A stretch of DNA of 64,000 nt from Gallionella sp. (GCA_017880865.1 JADGRL010000011.1:1-64000); one strand, 5' to 3'; numbered from the stretch's first letter, positions 17,120-26,153 are shown. Numbers and translations are program-made. Notes: generated by a model not told the origin, from the sequence alone.

Positions 17120-17743
17120 CTAACATCCCTTGAATTTGTTAGCTGTGCATTTTCTGGCGAGTTCCTGTGCTTCGGCAATTTGGTTAGCAGTCATGAACTT
17201 TTCCAATGAGTTAAGTATTTCACCAGATTCCTGCAGCATTTTACTATCTGCATTAGAAATCCCAATGTTTAACCACATATGCGATAGAACGTAATCTTGA
17301 GGGACACCTTTTCCCTTTATATACATCGTCCCGAGAGCCCATTGCGCTGCACTGTTGGTTAATGAGTTACCTTGTACCGCTGCCAATCGATACCACTTCA
17401 CTGCTTCTTTGTAATCTTGAGGAACACCTTTTCCATTTTCATACATCGTTCCAAGATTGAGTTGTGCTGAATCATCATTCTGTTCCGCTGCTAATCGATA
17501 CCACTTCTCAGCTTCTTTGTAATTTTGAGGAACACCATTTCCATCGTCATACATATGCCCAAGCATCCATTGTGCTTTAGCATCACCATGTTCTGCTAGC
17601 GGCCTTAATAGCTTTTCTGCTTTTGCATAATTACCCGCAACGTAGGCATTAGCTGCGTCTGATAACGAATCGGCTATTGCCTGTCCGTTCAACGCAAACA
17701 AACACACACAAACCAACAACACCTGTTTTAGTGACGGATTCAT
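17120..17743 (-). CDS. Secreted Sel1-repeat (TPR-like) protein
   Basis: This 207-residue precursor has a signal peptide (QVLLVCVCLFALNGQAIA) followed by about four Sel1-like helical repeats, recognisable by AQWMLGHMYDDGNGVPQNY, AQLNLGTMYENGKGVPQDY and AQWALGTMYIKGKGVPQDY. Such repeats mediate protein-protein contacts in the periplasm or at the cell surface. The gene looks AT-rich (about 38% GC in a sampled line), unlike the surrounding core genes, and it sits just upstream of the MNT/HEPN pair. The partner and function are unknown. Confidence 0.87.
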   Translation of the reverse strand: MNPSLKQVLLVCVCLFALNGQAIADSLSDAANAYVAGNYAKAEKLLRPLAEHGDAKAQWMLGHMYDDGNGVPQNYKEAEKWYRLAAEQNDDSAQLNLGTMYENGKGVPQDYKEAVKWYRLAAVQGNSLTNSAAQWALGTMYIKGKGVPQDYVLSHMWLNIGISNADSKMLQESGEILNSLEKFMTANQIAEAQELARKCTANKFKGC

Positions 17744-17801
17744 TTTCCTGTCCCCAGATTGCTTTCATATTTAAGTTAATTCAGCAGCGTCACGATATAC
17801 C

Positions 17802-17855
17802 TGTAACTACCGTGTCGTGATCAGGCTTTGTAACTACCGTGTTGCGAGCAGGCAT
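17802..17855. repeat. Two tandem copies of a 27-base unit
   Basis: Two adjacent copies begin with TGTAACTACCGTGT, at 17802 and 17829, and each ends in GCAGGC or TCAGGC. They lie in the 242-base gap between the Sel1 gene and the orphan membrane protein, where no gene is seen. Confidence 0.6.
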
Positions 17856-17985
17856 TAAATATTTCCTGTGATTCAGCCCTCTAACTATCACCAATAAAAT
17901 TGGAACGCCCATATATTTCATGCGGTCATCTGCTGTACCTTAATGCTTCGTCGATTAATCAGTAACAATCATTAGGAGAGCAAGC

Positions 17986-18471
17986 ATGTGCATTAACCAG
18001 ATATTTGAAGCAAAGGACACACTAGCAATTATAAGCGCGATTACCGCACTTATTGCTGTCGCTGTTGGCCCCATCGTTTCCGTATATTTATCCAAGCGTC
18101 AAATTCACGCTTCCGTTGTTTCCTCAAATCGGCAGAAGTGGATCGACAATCTTCGTGATCAACTTTCAGAGGTTATAACGTCAATTCGAATTCTCTGTCT
18201 ACATAGAAGCATGGAGTTAATCGAAAATACTGAGTTAAACGACAGGATTGAAAAACTGGTTTTGTTAGAGGCGAAAATAAATTTGCTGCTGAACCCAAAT
18301 GAGGCCGATCACAAAATTCTTTCAGAGATCATTCACGCGGCAATAGACAAGATTGGTGCCGGTAATGAGAGGGAAAAGCGTGTCGGCGCTCAAAAGTTGT
18401 TGAAGTCACTCCTTTTGCAGTCCCAACATGTCCTTAAACGGGAGTGGGAAAGAGTTAAAAGCGGCGACTAA
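17986..18471 (+). CDS. Orphan membrane-anchored protein, function unknown
   Basis: I do not recognise this 161-residue protein. It has one N-terminal transmembrane helix (about residues 12-36, LAIISAITALIAVAVGPIVS), then a soluble helical region rich in charged residues and likely to form a coiled coil. RQKWIDNLRDQLSEVI at about residues 50-65 resembles a motif seen in many small bacterial membrane proteins of unknown role. TAGGAGAG lies upstream of the ATG. The gene is AT-rich and faces purH, in the same accessory patch as the HEPN/MNT pair. Confidence 0.7.
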   Translation: MCINQIFEAKDTLAIISAITALIAVAVGPIVSVYLSKRQIHASVVSSNRQKWIDNLRDQLSEVITSIRILCLHRSMELIENTELNDRIEKLVLLEAKINLLLNPNEADHKILSEIIHAAIDKIGAGNEREKRVGAQKLLKSLLLQSQHVLKREWERVKSGD

Positions 18472-18505
18472 TCCTTCTAATATGACGCCTGCAAGCCCGT
18501 AGTCA

Positions 18506-18610
18506 CGTAGGGCGGATGAGCAGCAGGCGTTATCCGCCGAATGCGATGCCACCCTCTTTATATTTTTGCGCGCACCATACGGCGGAAGGCGCTACGCTTT
18601 TCCGCCCTAC
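18506..18610. repeat. Inverted-repeat element of the GTAGGGCGGAT type
   Basis: The element starts CGTAGGGCGGAT...ATCCGCC and ends GGCGGAAGG...TTCCGCCCTAC, so its ends are inverted copies about 105 bases apart. Similar dispersed elements are common in proteobacterial chromosomes. It lies between the convergent orphan membrane gene and purH, just past the purH stop, and could also act as a transcript end. Confidence 0.65.
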
Positions 18611-18614
18611 CTGT

Positions 18615-20180
18615 TTAATGCCTGAAGTGACGGAAGCCGGTAAACACCATCGCCAACCCATGCTCGTCCGCCGCCGCGATGACTTCTTCGTCGCGCATCG
18701 AACCGCCGGGCTGAATCACGGCTTTCGCACCCGCTTCTGCCAGCACGTCGATGCCGTCGCGGAACGGGAAGAAAGCATCGGACGCGACCACAGAACCCGC
18801 CAGGCTCAGACCGGCGTTTTGCGCCTTGATGCTGGCGATGCGCGTGCTGTCCACGCGGCTCATTTGTCCCGCGCCCACACCCAGCGTATGACCGTTGGTG
18901 CAGAATACGATGGCATTGGATTTCACGTATTTCGCGACACGCCACGCGAACAGCAAATCCTGTAACTGTTCTTTGTTCGGCTGTGCCTTGGTCACCACTT
19001 TGAGTTGCGAGGCTTGCACGTTGAGCGCGTCAGGCGATTGCACCAGCAAGCCGCCACTGACGCGTTTCACGTCATAAATATTGTGCGCATTGGACAGCGG
19101 CACGGTGAGCACGCGCACATTCTGTTTTGCCGCCGTGACCTTGAGTGCAGCCTCGGAAGCAGACGGTGCGATGATGAGTTCGACGAACTGGTTGGCGGTG
19201 ATCTGCGCGGCGGAAGCTTCATCCAACTCGCGGTTGAAGGCGATGATGCCGCCGAACGCGGAGGTGGTGTCGGTCGCGTAAGCCAGTTTGTAGGCATTCA
19301 GCGCGGAATCCGCAATGGCCACGCCGCACGGGTTGGCGTGCTTGACGATGACGCAGGCCGGTTGATCGAAGGTCTTGACCAGTTCCCACGCGGCATCGGC
19401 GTCGCCGATGTTGTTGTAGGAGAGCTCCTTGCCCTGTAACTGGGTATAGTCGGAAATGCCTCCCGCAACCGGATTGAGGTCACGGTAAAACGCGGCGTTC
19501 TGGTGCGGGTTCTCGCCGTAGCGCATGTCCTGAACCTTGGCGAAGTTGAAATTGATCTGCGCGGGAAACGCGCTCTTCGTGCCATCGCTATTGATCGCGG
19601 TGAGATAGTTGCTGATCGAGGAATCGTAGGCGGCCGTGTGCGAAAAGGCTTTTTTCGCCAGATCGAAACGGGTGGCATCGGAAACTGCGCCGTTGTTGGT
19701 TTGCATCTCAGACAATATGTCCGCGTAGTCCGCCGGGTCGGTGACGATCGCGACATGGCCGTGGTTCTTCGCTGCCGCGCGCACCATCGTCGGGCCGCCG
19801 ATGTCGATGTTCTCGATCGCATCTTCCAGCGTGCAACCCGGCTTGGCGATCGTTGCCGCGAACGGATACAGGTTCACTACCACCAGGTCTATCGTCGGGA
19901 TACCGTGCTTCGCCAGCGTGGCGACATGCTCCGGCAGGTCGCGCCGCGCCAGAATGCCGGCGTGGACTTTCGGTTGCAGTGTTTTCACGCGCCCGTCCAG
20001 CATTTCGGGGAAGCCGGTGTAATCCGCCACTTCGGTGACCGGGATGCCGTTGTCGGCAAGCAGTTTGGCGGTACCACCGGTGGATAGGATTTTGACGCCG
20101 AGCAGGTTTAATCCCTGTGCTAATTCGAGAACGCCGGATTTGTCCGACACGCTGATAAGTGCCTGTTTAATGGTTGACAT
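18615..20180 (-). CDS. purH: Bifunctional AICAR transformylase/IMP cyclohydrolase
   Basis: PurH does the last two steps of IMP synthesis: formyl transfer to AICAR and ring closure. The 521-residue protein has the N-terminal cyclohydrolase domain ([39 protein letters not shown]) and the C-terminal transformylase domain with [18 protein letters not shown] and [10 protein letters not shown]. Its length matches the family. It is the last gene of a dusB-fis-purH run, a widespread arrangement in betaproteobacteria, separated from fis by about 96 bases holding a palindromic repeat. Confidence 0.97.
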   Translation of the reverse strand: MSTIKQALISVSDKSGVLELAQGLNLLGVKILSTGGTAKLLADNGIPVTEVADYTGFPEMLDGRVKTLQPKVHAGILARRDLPEHVATLAKHGIPTIDLVVVNLYPFAATIAKPGCTLEDAIENIDIGGPTMVRAAAKNHGHVAIVTDPADYADILSEMQTNNGAVSDATRFDLAKKAFSHTAAYDSSISNYLTAINSDGTKSAFPAQINFNFAKVQDMRYGENPHQNAAFYRDLNPVAGGISDYTQLQGKELSYNNIGDADAAWELVKTFDQPACVIVKHANPCGVAIADSALNAYKLAYATDTTSAFGGIIAFNRELDEASAAQITANQFVELIIAPSASEAALKVTAAKQNVRVLTVPLSNAHNIYDVKRVSGGLLVQSPDALNVQASQLKVVTKAQPNKEQLQDLLFAWRVAKYVKSNAIVFCTNGHTLGVGAGQMSRVDSTRIASIKAQNAGLSLAGSVVASDAFFPFRDGIDVLAEAGAKAVIQPGGSMRDEEVIAAADEHGLAMVFTGFRHFRH

Positions 20181-20239
20181 GATGATTCCAATTAAAATAA
20201 AAATTTGGTTAGCATTCGTGGCGCAGCGCGCCAGGATTG

Positions 20240-20267
20240 CATTTCCACGCAGCGCGTGGGAACGAGG
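20240..20267. repeat. Palindromic repeat TTCCACGC..GCGTGGGA between fis and purH
   Basis: The core TTCCACGC-AGC-GCGTGGGA is a near-perfect palindrome, of the kind known as dispersed REP-like elements. It lies within an otherwise empty 96-base gap and may attenuate or stabilise the fis-purH transcript. Confidence 0.6.
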
Positions 20268-20276
20268 ACAAAGTCC

Positions 20277-20528
20277 CTATGCAATACCGTGTTGCTGCAT
20301 TTTCTTGCGCAAGGTATTGCGATTGATGCCGAGCATTTCCGACGCGCGGGTCTGATTGCCGCCGACATGTTCCAGCACCATTTCGAGCAACGGCTTTTCG
20401 ACGCAGTTAATGACCATGTCGTACATGCCGCAACAGGGTTCCTCGCCGTCGAGATCCTTGAAGTATTCCTTGAGCGTTTTGCGCACATGCCGCGCCATAT
20501 CATTCTCGTTGATCATACCTTCGCTCAT
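20277..20528 (-). CDS. fis: Fis family DNA-binding protein
   Basis: This 83-residue homologue of the nucleoid protein Fis, or of the NtrC C-terminal domain, has a helix-turn-helix at the end: GGNQTRASEMLGINRNTLRKKMQQHGI. Fis bends DNA and tunes rRNA, tRNA and recombination sites. The middle contains KPLLEMVLEHV, the dimer helix. Translation may start at 20528 or at the Met four residues later; either way it overlaps or abuts the dusB stop, so coupling with dusB is expected, as in E. coli. Confidence 0.93.
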   Translation of the reverse strand: MSEGMINENDMARHVRKTLKEYFKDLDGEEPCCGMYDMVINCVEKPLLEMVLEHVGGNQTRASEMLGINRNTLRKKMQQHGIA

Positions 20529-21532
20529 GCTGCCAGTTCCTCGATGTAATGCAGCTGTGTTCCACGCTGCGCTTGATCTGCAAAAAATTCATTCACTGCC
20601 GCCAACTGCTCGTCAGGATGTTCCAATTGATTCATTTGGTGCCGAAAATGTGCCGAACCGACCAGCCCTTTGGTGTACCAGGAAATGTGTTTTCGCGCCA
20701 CGCGCAGCCCGGTGTGTTCGCCGTAAAAATCATACAGCTCATGCACGTGAGCCAGCAGCACGCGGTGGATTTCGCCGACTTCCGGCGCGGGAAGGTGTTC
20801 GCCGGTATTGAGAAAATGAGAAATCTCGCGGAACAGCCACGGACGGCCTTGTGCTGCGCGCCCTATCATCACCGCATCCGCTCCGGTTTTCTCCAGCACA
20901 TATTTGGCTTTCTCGGGCGTGGTGATGTCGCCGTTGGCAATGATCGGAATGTTAACGGCAGCCTTGACCGCAGCGATGGTCTCGTACTCGGCATCGCCGG
21001 TGTAAGCGCAGGCGCGGGTGCGCCCGTGTATCGCCAGCGCCTGAATGCCGCAGGTTTCGGCGATTTGCGCGATGCGTATCGCATTGCGATTGGCCTTGTC
21101 CCAGCCGGTGCGTATCTTCAATGTCACCGGTACGGACACGGCGCCGACTACCGCTTCGAGCAGCGTCGCCACCAGCGGTTCATTTTGCAGCAGTGCGGAA
21201 CCGGCCATCACGTTGCAGATTTTTTTCGCCGGACAACCCATGTTGATGTCGATGATCTGCGCGCCGTGATCCACGTTGTATTGTGCGGCCCGCGCCAGCA
21301 TCTCGGGATCGGCACCGACGATTTGCACCGAGATCGGATCGACCTCGCCTTCATGGTTGGCGCGCCGTTTGGTCTTTTCCGAGCCGTACAACAGCGAATT
21401 GGAAGACACCATCTCGCTCACGGCCATGCCCGCCCCCAGACGTTTGCATAACATACGGAACGGGCGATCGGTTACCCCCGCCATGGGGGCAACGATGAGA
21501 TTATTTTTTAGCTGGTAGGGGCCGATATGCAT
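20525..21532 (-). CDS. dusB: tRNA-dihydrouridine synthase B
   Basis: DusB reduces uridine to dihydrouridine in the tRNA D-loop using FMN and NADPH. The 335-residue protein begins MHIGPYQLKNNLIVAPMAGVTD. Signature motifs are QIIDINMGCPAKKICN with the catalytic Cys, TLKIRTGWD, AIHGRTR and GADAVMIGRAAQGRPWLF. An open frame extends 846 bases upstream without a stop, but that part is antisense to the monooxygenase gene and is rejected. It heads the dusB-fis-purH operon. Confidence 0.96.
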   Translation of the reverse strand: MHIGPYQLKNNLIVAPMAGVTDRPFRMLCKRLGAGMAVSEMVSSNSLLYGSEKTKRRANHEGEVDPISVQIVGADPEMLARAAQYNVDHGAQIIDINMGCPAKKICNVMAGSALLQNEPLVATLLEAVVGAVSVPVTLKIRTGWDKANRNAIRIAQIAETCGIQALAIHGRTRACAYTGDAEYETIAAVKAAVNIPIIANGDITTPEKAKYVLEKTGADAVMIGRAAQGRPWLFREISHFLNTGEHLPAPEVGEIHRVLLAHVHELYDFYGEHTGLRVARKHISWYTKGLVGSAHFRHQMNQLEHPDEQLAAVNEFFADQAQRGTQLHYIEELAA

Positions 21533-21610
21533 CTTGTTTTGCCGCGTAGGTGTTTTCGCGAGGGGGGTGGGATTATAAATGAAACCGGGCGGCATGCTAT
21601 GATTCTCCGC

Positions 21611-22786
21611 ATGGAATTTGATGTCGTGATTATAGGCGGGGGTTTGGTGGGAGCCAGTCTGGCCGCAGCTCTCAAGCACAACGGGCTGACTCTGGCGTTG
21701 GTGGAGAGTCAGCCCCAACTTATGCCGGGTAATGCGCTTGCCAGCCCAGAGGACTGGGACAGCCGCATTTATGCGATCAGTCCGGGTAGCCGCAGTTTCC
21801 TCGAACAATCCGGTGCATGGTCTTTGCTTGATGCAAGTCGTATCGCAAAGGTCGAAGCGATGCGGGTGTTTGGCGACACGGGTGCTGAGCTGGAATTTGG
21901 CGCCTATCAAATGGGTGTGGCGGAACTGGCCTGTATCCTGGAGAACCGCGCGCTGCAGTACGCGCTGTGGCAAGTGCTGCAAACGCAAGAAAACCTGACC
22001 CTGTTTCATCCGGCGCATTGCGGCGAACTTAAATTTGACGACGAAGCCGCCACACTTGTCTTGGAAGATGGCCGCACTCTGAAGGCCAAACTTGTCGTCG
22101 GTGCGGATGGGCGCGATTCCTGGGTGCGCAAGCAGGCGGGTATTAGCGCCGCGCCAGTGGACTATCAGCAACACGGCGTGGTCGCCAACTTCAATACCGA
22201 CAAACCGCATCGCGGCATTGCATATCAATGGTTTCAGCCCGACGGCATTCTTGCATTGCTGCCGTTGCCGGGTAACCGGGTCTCGATGGTGTGGTCGGTC
22301 AGCCCCGGGCAGTCCGCCGAACTGCTGGCGCTCACTCACGAAGAGCTTGGTGCCAAAGTGGCTGCTGCCGCGCAGCATACGCTGGGTTCAATGCGGGTCA
22401 TCACGCCGCCCGCCGCTTTCCCGTTGCGTTTGCTGGTATTGCCGCAGATCATCGCTGCGCGCTGCGCGCTGATCGGTGACGCCGCGCACAATATGCACCC
22501 GCTGGCGGGGCAGGGAGTGAATACCGGCTTTCGCGATGCGCGCCAGCTGGCGCAGATACTGGTTGAGCGCGGCGCGCAACATGATTGCGGCGATGCACAA
22601 TTGCTGCGGCGTTACCAACGAAAACGCAAGGAAGACATTTACGCGATGCAGGCTGCGACTTACGGCCTGAAGCATTTGTTCAATAATGACATTCCGCTGT
22701 TGCGCGCCGCGCGCAATCTCGGGTTGAATGCCACCAATCGGTTCATCACGCTAAAAAAAATGCTGATGCAGCACGCCCTGAATTAA
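21611..22786 (+). CDS. UbiH/UbiF/Coq6-family FAD monooxygenase
   Basis: This aromatic-ring hydroxylase of ubiquinone synthesis has 391 residues. It has the N-terminal FAD motif VVIIGGGLVGASLAAAL, the VVGADGRDSWVRK segment and the C-terminal LIGDAAHNMHPLAGQGVN motif of the UbiH/COQ6 family. The ring position it hydroxylates cannot be told from sequence alone. An alternative ATG lies at 21599. It is divergent from dusB and is followed after 31 bases by dsbC. Confidence 0.93.
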   Translation: MEFDVVIIGGGLVGASLAAALKHNGLTLALVESQPQLMPGNALASPEDWDSRIYAISPGSRSFLEQSGAWSLLDASRIAKVEAMRVFGDTGAELEFGAYQMGVAELACILENRALQYALWQVLQTQENLTLFHPAHCGELKFDDEAATLVLEDGRTLKAKLVVGADGRDSWVRKQAGISAAPVDYQQHGVVANFNTDKPHRGIAYQWFQPDGILALLPLPGNRVSMVWSVSPGQSAELLALTHEELGAKVAAAAQHTLGSMRVITPPAAFPLRLLVLPQIIAARCALIGDAAHNMHPLAGQGVNTGFRDARQLAQILVERGAQHDCGDAQLLRRYQRKRKEDIYAMQAATYGLKHLFNNDIPLLRAARNLGLNATNRFITLKKMLMQHALN

Positions 22787-22817
22787 AATGACCCCAATTA
22801 ACCGTAAAGCATAACCC

Positions 22818-23528
22818 ATGAAAATACTATCAATCGCCCTGCCCATATTCATACTTATGTCTTCCGCGCATGCAGGAGAGGATGAAATCCGCAAATCGCT
22901 GCAAAGCAAATTTCCCGGCATCGGCAAGATCGAACATATCGTTAAAACGCCTTATGCGGGACTGTACGAAATTGTTATTGAAGATCAACTTTTGTATACT
23001 GACGCGAAAGGCGAGTATCTGTTCGAAGGCAATGTGATCGAAGCGAAGCACCGACGCAATTTGAGTGAAGAGCGCCGCCTTGAATTATTTGCGATCGACT
23101 TCGACAAATTGCCGCTCGAGCTGGCGGTGAAAAAGGTGAAGGGCAATGGCAAGCGCAAACTGGCTATTTTTACCGATCCCAATTGCGGCTACTGCAAAAA
23201 ACTTGAAAAAGAGCTGAGCCGGATTACCGATGTCACAATTTACCGTTTCATGTACCCGATCTTTGCAGGCTCGGATGAGATTGTGCGCAATGTGCTCTGC
23301 TCAAAAGATCCGAACAAGGCATGGGAGGACTGGATGCTGAGCGATGTCGCGCCCGTAGCGGCCACCTGCGAAACTCAAACGGATCAAGTCAAGGCGTTAG
23401 GTCAAAAACACCATGTGAACGGTACGCCGAATCTGATTTTTGGCAACGGCATACAAGCACCAGGCTATTTGCCGATGGAAGAGTTGGAAAAAAATCTGAA
23501 CGAGACCAGAAAAAAACAGGGGACATAA
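22818..23528 (+). CDS. dsbC: Periplasmic disulfide isomerase DsbC
   Basis: DsbC rearranges wrong disulfides in periplasmic proteins. The 236-residue precursor has a signal peptide (MKILSIALPIFILMSSAHA), an N-terminal dimerisation region and a C-terminal thioredoxin fold with active-site CGYC in TDPNCGYCKKLEKEL. The cis-proline loop is visible as VNGTPNLIFGNG. A second cysteine pair (LCSKD and ATCETQ) matches the structural disulfide of DsbC. Its stop overlaps the next start (TAATG). Confidence 0.95.
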   Translation: MKILSIALPIFILMSSAHAGEDEIRKSLQSKFPGIGKIEHIVKTPYAGLYEIVIEDQLLYTDAKGEYLFEGNVIEAKHRRNLSEERRLELFAIDFDKLPLELAVKKVKGNGKRKLAIFTDPNCGYCKKLEKELSRITDVTIYRFMYPIFAGSDEIVRNVLCSKDPNKAWEDWMLSDVAPVAATCETQTDQVKALGQKHHVNGTPNLIFGNGIQAPGYLPMEELEKNLNETRKKQGT

Positions 23529-24439
23529 TGAATTCCAGCGCGAAAATTTATCAGGACTTGCTCGTCAGGGCCGTGGGCGAAGCGAGCGAGGGCGTTATCA
23601 TCGCCGATGCTCAGCAGCAGGATATCCCGCTGATCTATGTCAATGAAGGTTTTGAAAGATTGACAGGCTATACCTCTGACGAGGTGATCGGTAGAAACTA
23701 TCAAATCTTGTTCGGGATCGATACCGACCAGCCGGAAATAGTCACGATACGGGCCGCTGTCTCCAGAGGTGAGGGTTGCGTGGTCACGTTGCGCAATTAT
23801 CACAAAAATGGGTCCATGTTTTGGGGCGAGCTCAAGATTTCTGCGCTGCATAATGCGCAAGGCACACTCACCCATTTCATCAGTATCCTGAACGACAAGG
23901 CGGACAGAGGCCAGACAGAGCAACCCACTGAAGCCTCGATCTATACCGACCCACTGATCGGTATCGGTAACCGCCGCCACTTCGATGAACGATTCGCCAA
24001 CCTGCTGCATGTCGCGCAACGCATCCACAGCGGGATATCGGTGCTGATGATTGATCTGGATAACTTCAAGCTATTCAATGAGCGTTATGGGCAAGCGGCG
24101 GGGGATGAATGTTTGCGTCTGGTGGGCGAATGCATTGCAAAGAAATTCGTCCGCACATCGGACTGCGTCGCGCGGTATGGCGGCGAAGAATTTGCCGTCG
24201 TGTCATTCTCATCCGGTATCGAGGCGTTGCGCCTTCACGCACAAAAGCTTTGCGAACAAGTGCGCGCACTCAATATTCCGCATAGCGACTCCCCGAGCGG
24301 CGTGGTCACTATCAGTATCGGCGGCATTCATCGTCTGCCGAATCGGGATACCACGGAAGAGTTGCTTCTCGATCTGGCGAATCAGGAATTACTTGCCGCC
24401 AAGCGCAGTGGGCGCGACCGCGTCCATTTGATTGGCTAG
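23528..24439 (+). CDS. PAS (LOV-like, lacking the photo-cysteine)-GGDEF diguanylate cyclase
   Basis: This 303-residue protein probably makes the second messenger c-di-GMP. Residues about 10-125 form a PAS domain with strong LOV features (TGYTSDEVIGRN, TDQPEI, NYHKNGSMFW), but the photoactive Cys of GRNC is Tyr58 here (GRNYQILFG). The C-terminal GGDEF domain has an intact GGEEF active site (about 218-222) and an RTSD inhibitory I-site five residues before it. There is no transmembrane helix. The start overlaps the dsbC stop. The sensory input is unproven. Confidence 0.9.
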   Translation: MNSSAKIYQDLLVRAVGEASEGVIIADAQQQDIPLIYVNEGFERLTGYTSDEVIGRNYQILFGIDTDQPEIVTIRAAVSRGEGCVVTLRNYHKNGSMFWGELKISALHNAQGTLTHFISILNDKADRGQTEQPTEASIYTDPLIGIGNRRHFDERFANLLHVAQRIHSGISVLMIDLDNFKLFNERYGQAAGDECLRLVGECIAKKFVRTSDCVARYGGEEFAVVSFSSGIEALRLHAQKLCEQVRALNIPHSDSPSGVVTISIGGIHRLPNRDTTEELLLDLANQELLAAKRSGRDRVHLIG

Positions 24440-24493
24440 ACTAAAAATCTGTGTTTCTAATAACAGCATTAAAAGAAACGGGCGGAGAAAACC

Positions 24494-25675
24494 CTACGGA
24501 TTGAGCGACGGTTCTGCGCCCTTGGGAAACAGCACCCACATCTGGCCGCTCTGCTTCATGCGCCCCGCCTGAGTCCCGGCCTGCTCGCCAAAACCCCAGA
24601 AGAAATCGCCGCGCACCGCGCCCCTGATCGCGCCGCCGGTATCCTGCGCCAGCATCAGGCGGTTCAACGGCAAGACAGTATTCGGATACGTGGTGGAGAG
24701 AAATACGGGCGCGCCGAGCGGGATGGTGCGCGTGTCCACCGCCAGGCTGTATTCGTTGGTCAGCGGGACGCCCAATGCGCCCAGCGGGGCGGGAAGATTA
24801 TTGGGCAACTCGCGGAAGAACACGTAGCTGGGATTTTGTTCCAGCAGGCTGGCCAGCTTGTCGGGATGTTTCGCCGCCCACAGCTTGATGTTCTGCATCG
24901 AAGATTCTTCGAGCTTGAACGCGCCCATGTTGACCAGCGTTTTGCCGATGGAATTGTAGGGATGCCCGTTCTGTTCGGCATAGCCGACTTTCACCAGAGA
25001 GCCGTCCGGCAATTCGATGCGCCCCGAGCCCTGGATTTGCAGGAAAAACAGATCGACCGCGTTGTCCACCCAGAATAATTCGCGCCCCTGCAACGGCGCC
25101 TTGCCGTTGTCGATTTCGCCGCGATTGTAGTAGGGTACCACGCGATTGCCCTGCAAGCGCCCGCGCAAACGCAAGTCTTTCAGTTGCGGATACACCTCGC
25201 TCAGATCGATCGTCAGCAGATCATCTGGTGCGGCATACAGCGGATAGCGGAAGCGGGCAGTCTTGATCCGGCTACCCATAAGCTTGGGCTCGTAGTACCC
25301 GGTGATCAGGCCTTGTGAAGAGCCATCAGGGTTGTACACCTGGTACGGTGTAAAGCCCTGCTCAAAAAAAGCGTGTAAAGAATTATTGTCAGGTTGCGTC
25401 AATTCATTGGCGTGTGCACAAATCGCCTGCCAACCCGGTTTGTTCCTTAGCGCATTACAGCTTTGCCAGAAGGCCACCCAGGTTGGCTGCAAATCGATTG
25501 TTTGCCAGTCCGGCAGCATCTCCCACTTGCTGACCGCAAACGGGGCGAACGGCTGAACAGGCGGTGCAACGGGCGGTTTGAGTGGCGTGGTGCAGGCCGC
25601 AAAAAAAATCAGCGGCAGAAACGCGACTCCAAGTCGTGTGCCCGAAAATAAGCGCGTAATGCCACCCGTAATCAT
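24494..25675 (-). CDS. mltA: Membrane-bound lytic transglycosylase A (lipoprotein)
   Basis: MltA is an outer-membrane lipoprotein that cleaves peptidoglycan. The 393-residue precursor starts MITGGITRLF and has the lipobox IFFAAC. The family core is present: GYYEPKLMGSR, GRIELPDGS, GYAEQNGHPYNSIGK and the C-terminal 3D-type motif with catalytic Asp in LMLAQDTGGAIRGAVRGDFF. The ATG at 25675 gives a normal signal peptide; the open frame extends 24 bases further, into apaG. It follows apaG closely. Confidence 0.94.
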   Translation of the reverse strand: MITGGITRLFSGTRLGVAFLPLIFFAACTTPLKPPVAPPVQPFAPFAVSKWEMLPDWQTIDLQPTWVAFWQSCNALRNKPGWQAICAHANELTQPDNNSLHAFFEQGFTPYQVYNPDGSSQGLITGYYEPKLMGSRIKTARFRYPLYAAPDDLLTIDLSEVYPQLKDLRLRGRLQGNRVVPYYNRGEIDNGKAPLQGRELFWVDNAVDLFFLQIQGSGRIELPDGSLVKVGYAEQNGHPYNSIGKTLVNMGAFKLEESSMQNIKLWAAKHPDKLASLLEQNPSYVFFRELPNNLPAPLGALGVPLTNEYSLAVDTRTIPLGAPVFLSTTYPNTVLPLNRLMLAQDTGGAIRGAVRGDFFWGFGEQAGTQAGRMKQSGQMWVLFPKGAEPSLNP

Positions 25676-25676
25676 A

Positions 25677-26096
25677 TCAATGCAAAACACGCGGCACACT
25701 CAACACGAATTGCGGGATCGCAACTTCGAACTCCGTGCCGTCCTCATCCTGCATCTGGTAGCTGCCGCGCATCGTGCCGACCTGCGTGGTCAGCACCGTG
25801 CCGCTGGTATATTCGAAGCTCTGGCTGGGGTTGATCAATGGCTGCTCGCCTACCACGCCCTGGCCGCGAACTTCCTGCACATTGTTCTGTGCATCGGTGA
25901 TGATCCAGTGGCGGCTGATCAGCTTGGCGGATGAAGGGCCGAGATTGGTAATCGTGATGGTGTAGGAAAACACGAAACGGTTGCCCGTCTCATCGGATTG
26001 CTCCGGCAGGTAATTTACCAGCGTCTGTATCACGAGGCCATGTTGATCGATTTCTTCCATGCGCGGCATTTGAACCGATTTTGCCTTGTGTCGCAA
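25677..26096 (-). CDS. apaG: ApaG family protein
   Basis: ApaG is a small fibronectin-type-III-like protein linked in enterobacteria to Co2+/Mg2+ tolerance; its biochemical role is unclear. The sequence shows the family motifs RFVFSYTITITNLG, LISRHWIITDA, VRGQGVVGEQP and YTSGTVLTTQVGTMRGSYQM. The open frame encodes 139 residues, slightly longer than the usual 125, so a start at 26069 (MPRMEEID) is possible. It is divergent from ilvA, whose start lies 57 bases away. Confidence 0.95.
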   Translation of the reverse strand: MRHKAKSVQMPRMEEIDQHGLVIQTLVNYLPEQSDETGNRFVFSYTITITNLGPSSAKLISRHWIITDAQNNVQEVRGQGVVGEQPLINPSQSFEYTSGTVLTTQVGTMRGSYQMQDEDGTEFEVAIPQFVLSVPRVLH

Positions 26097-26153
26097 GGGC
26101 TTCGCAGTATTTTTATGCTAATCTGCGCGGATATTTTTTATCCAAGTTAAATC

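Noticed and set aside
17802-17855. CRISPR-like array
   Set aside because: There are only two directly abutting copies without spacers, so it is a tandem repeat and not a CRISPR.
21533-22378. Upstream in-frame extension of dusB
   Set aside because: It is antisense to the UbiH-family gene, and DusB homologues begin at MHIGPY.
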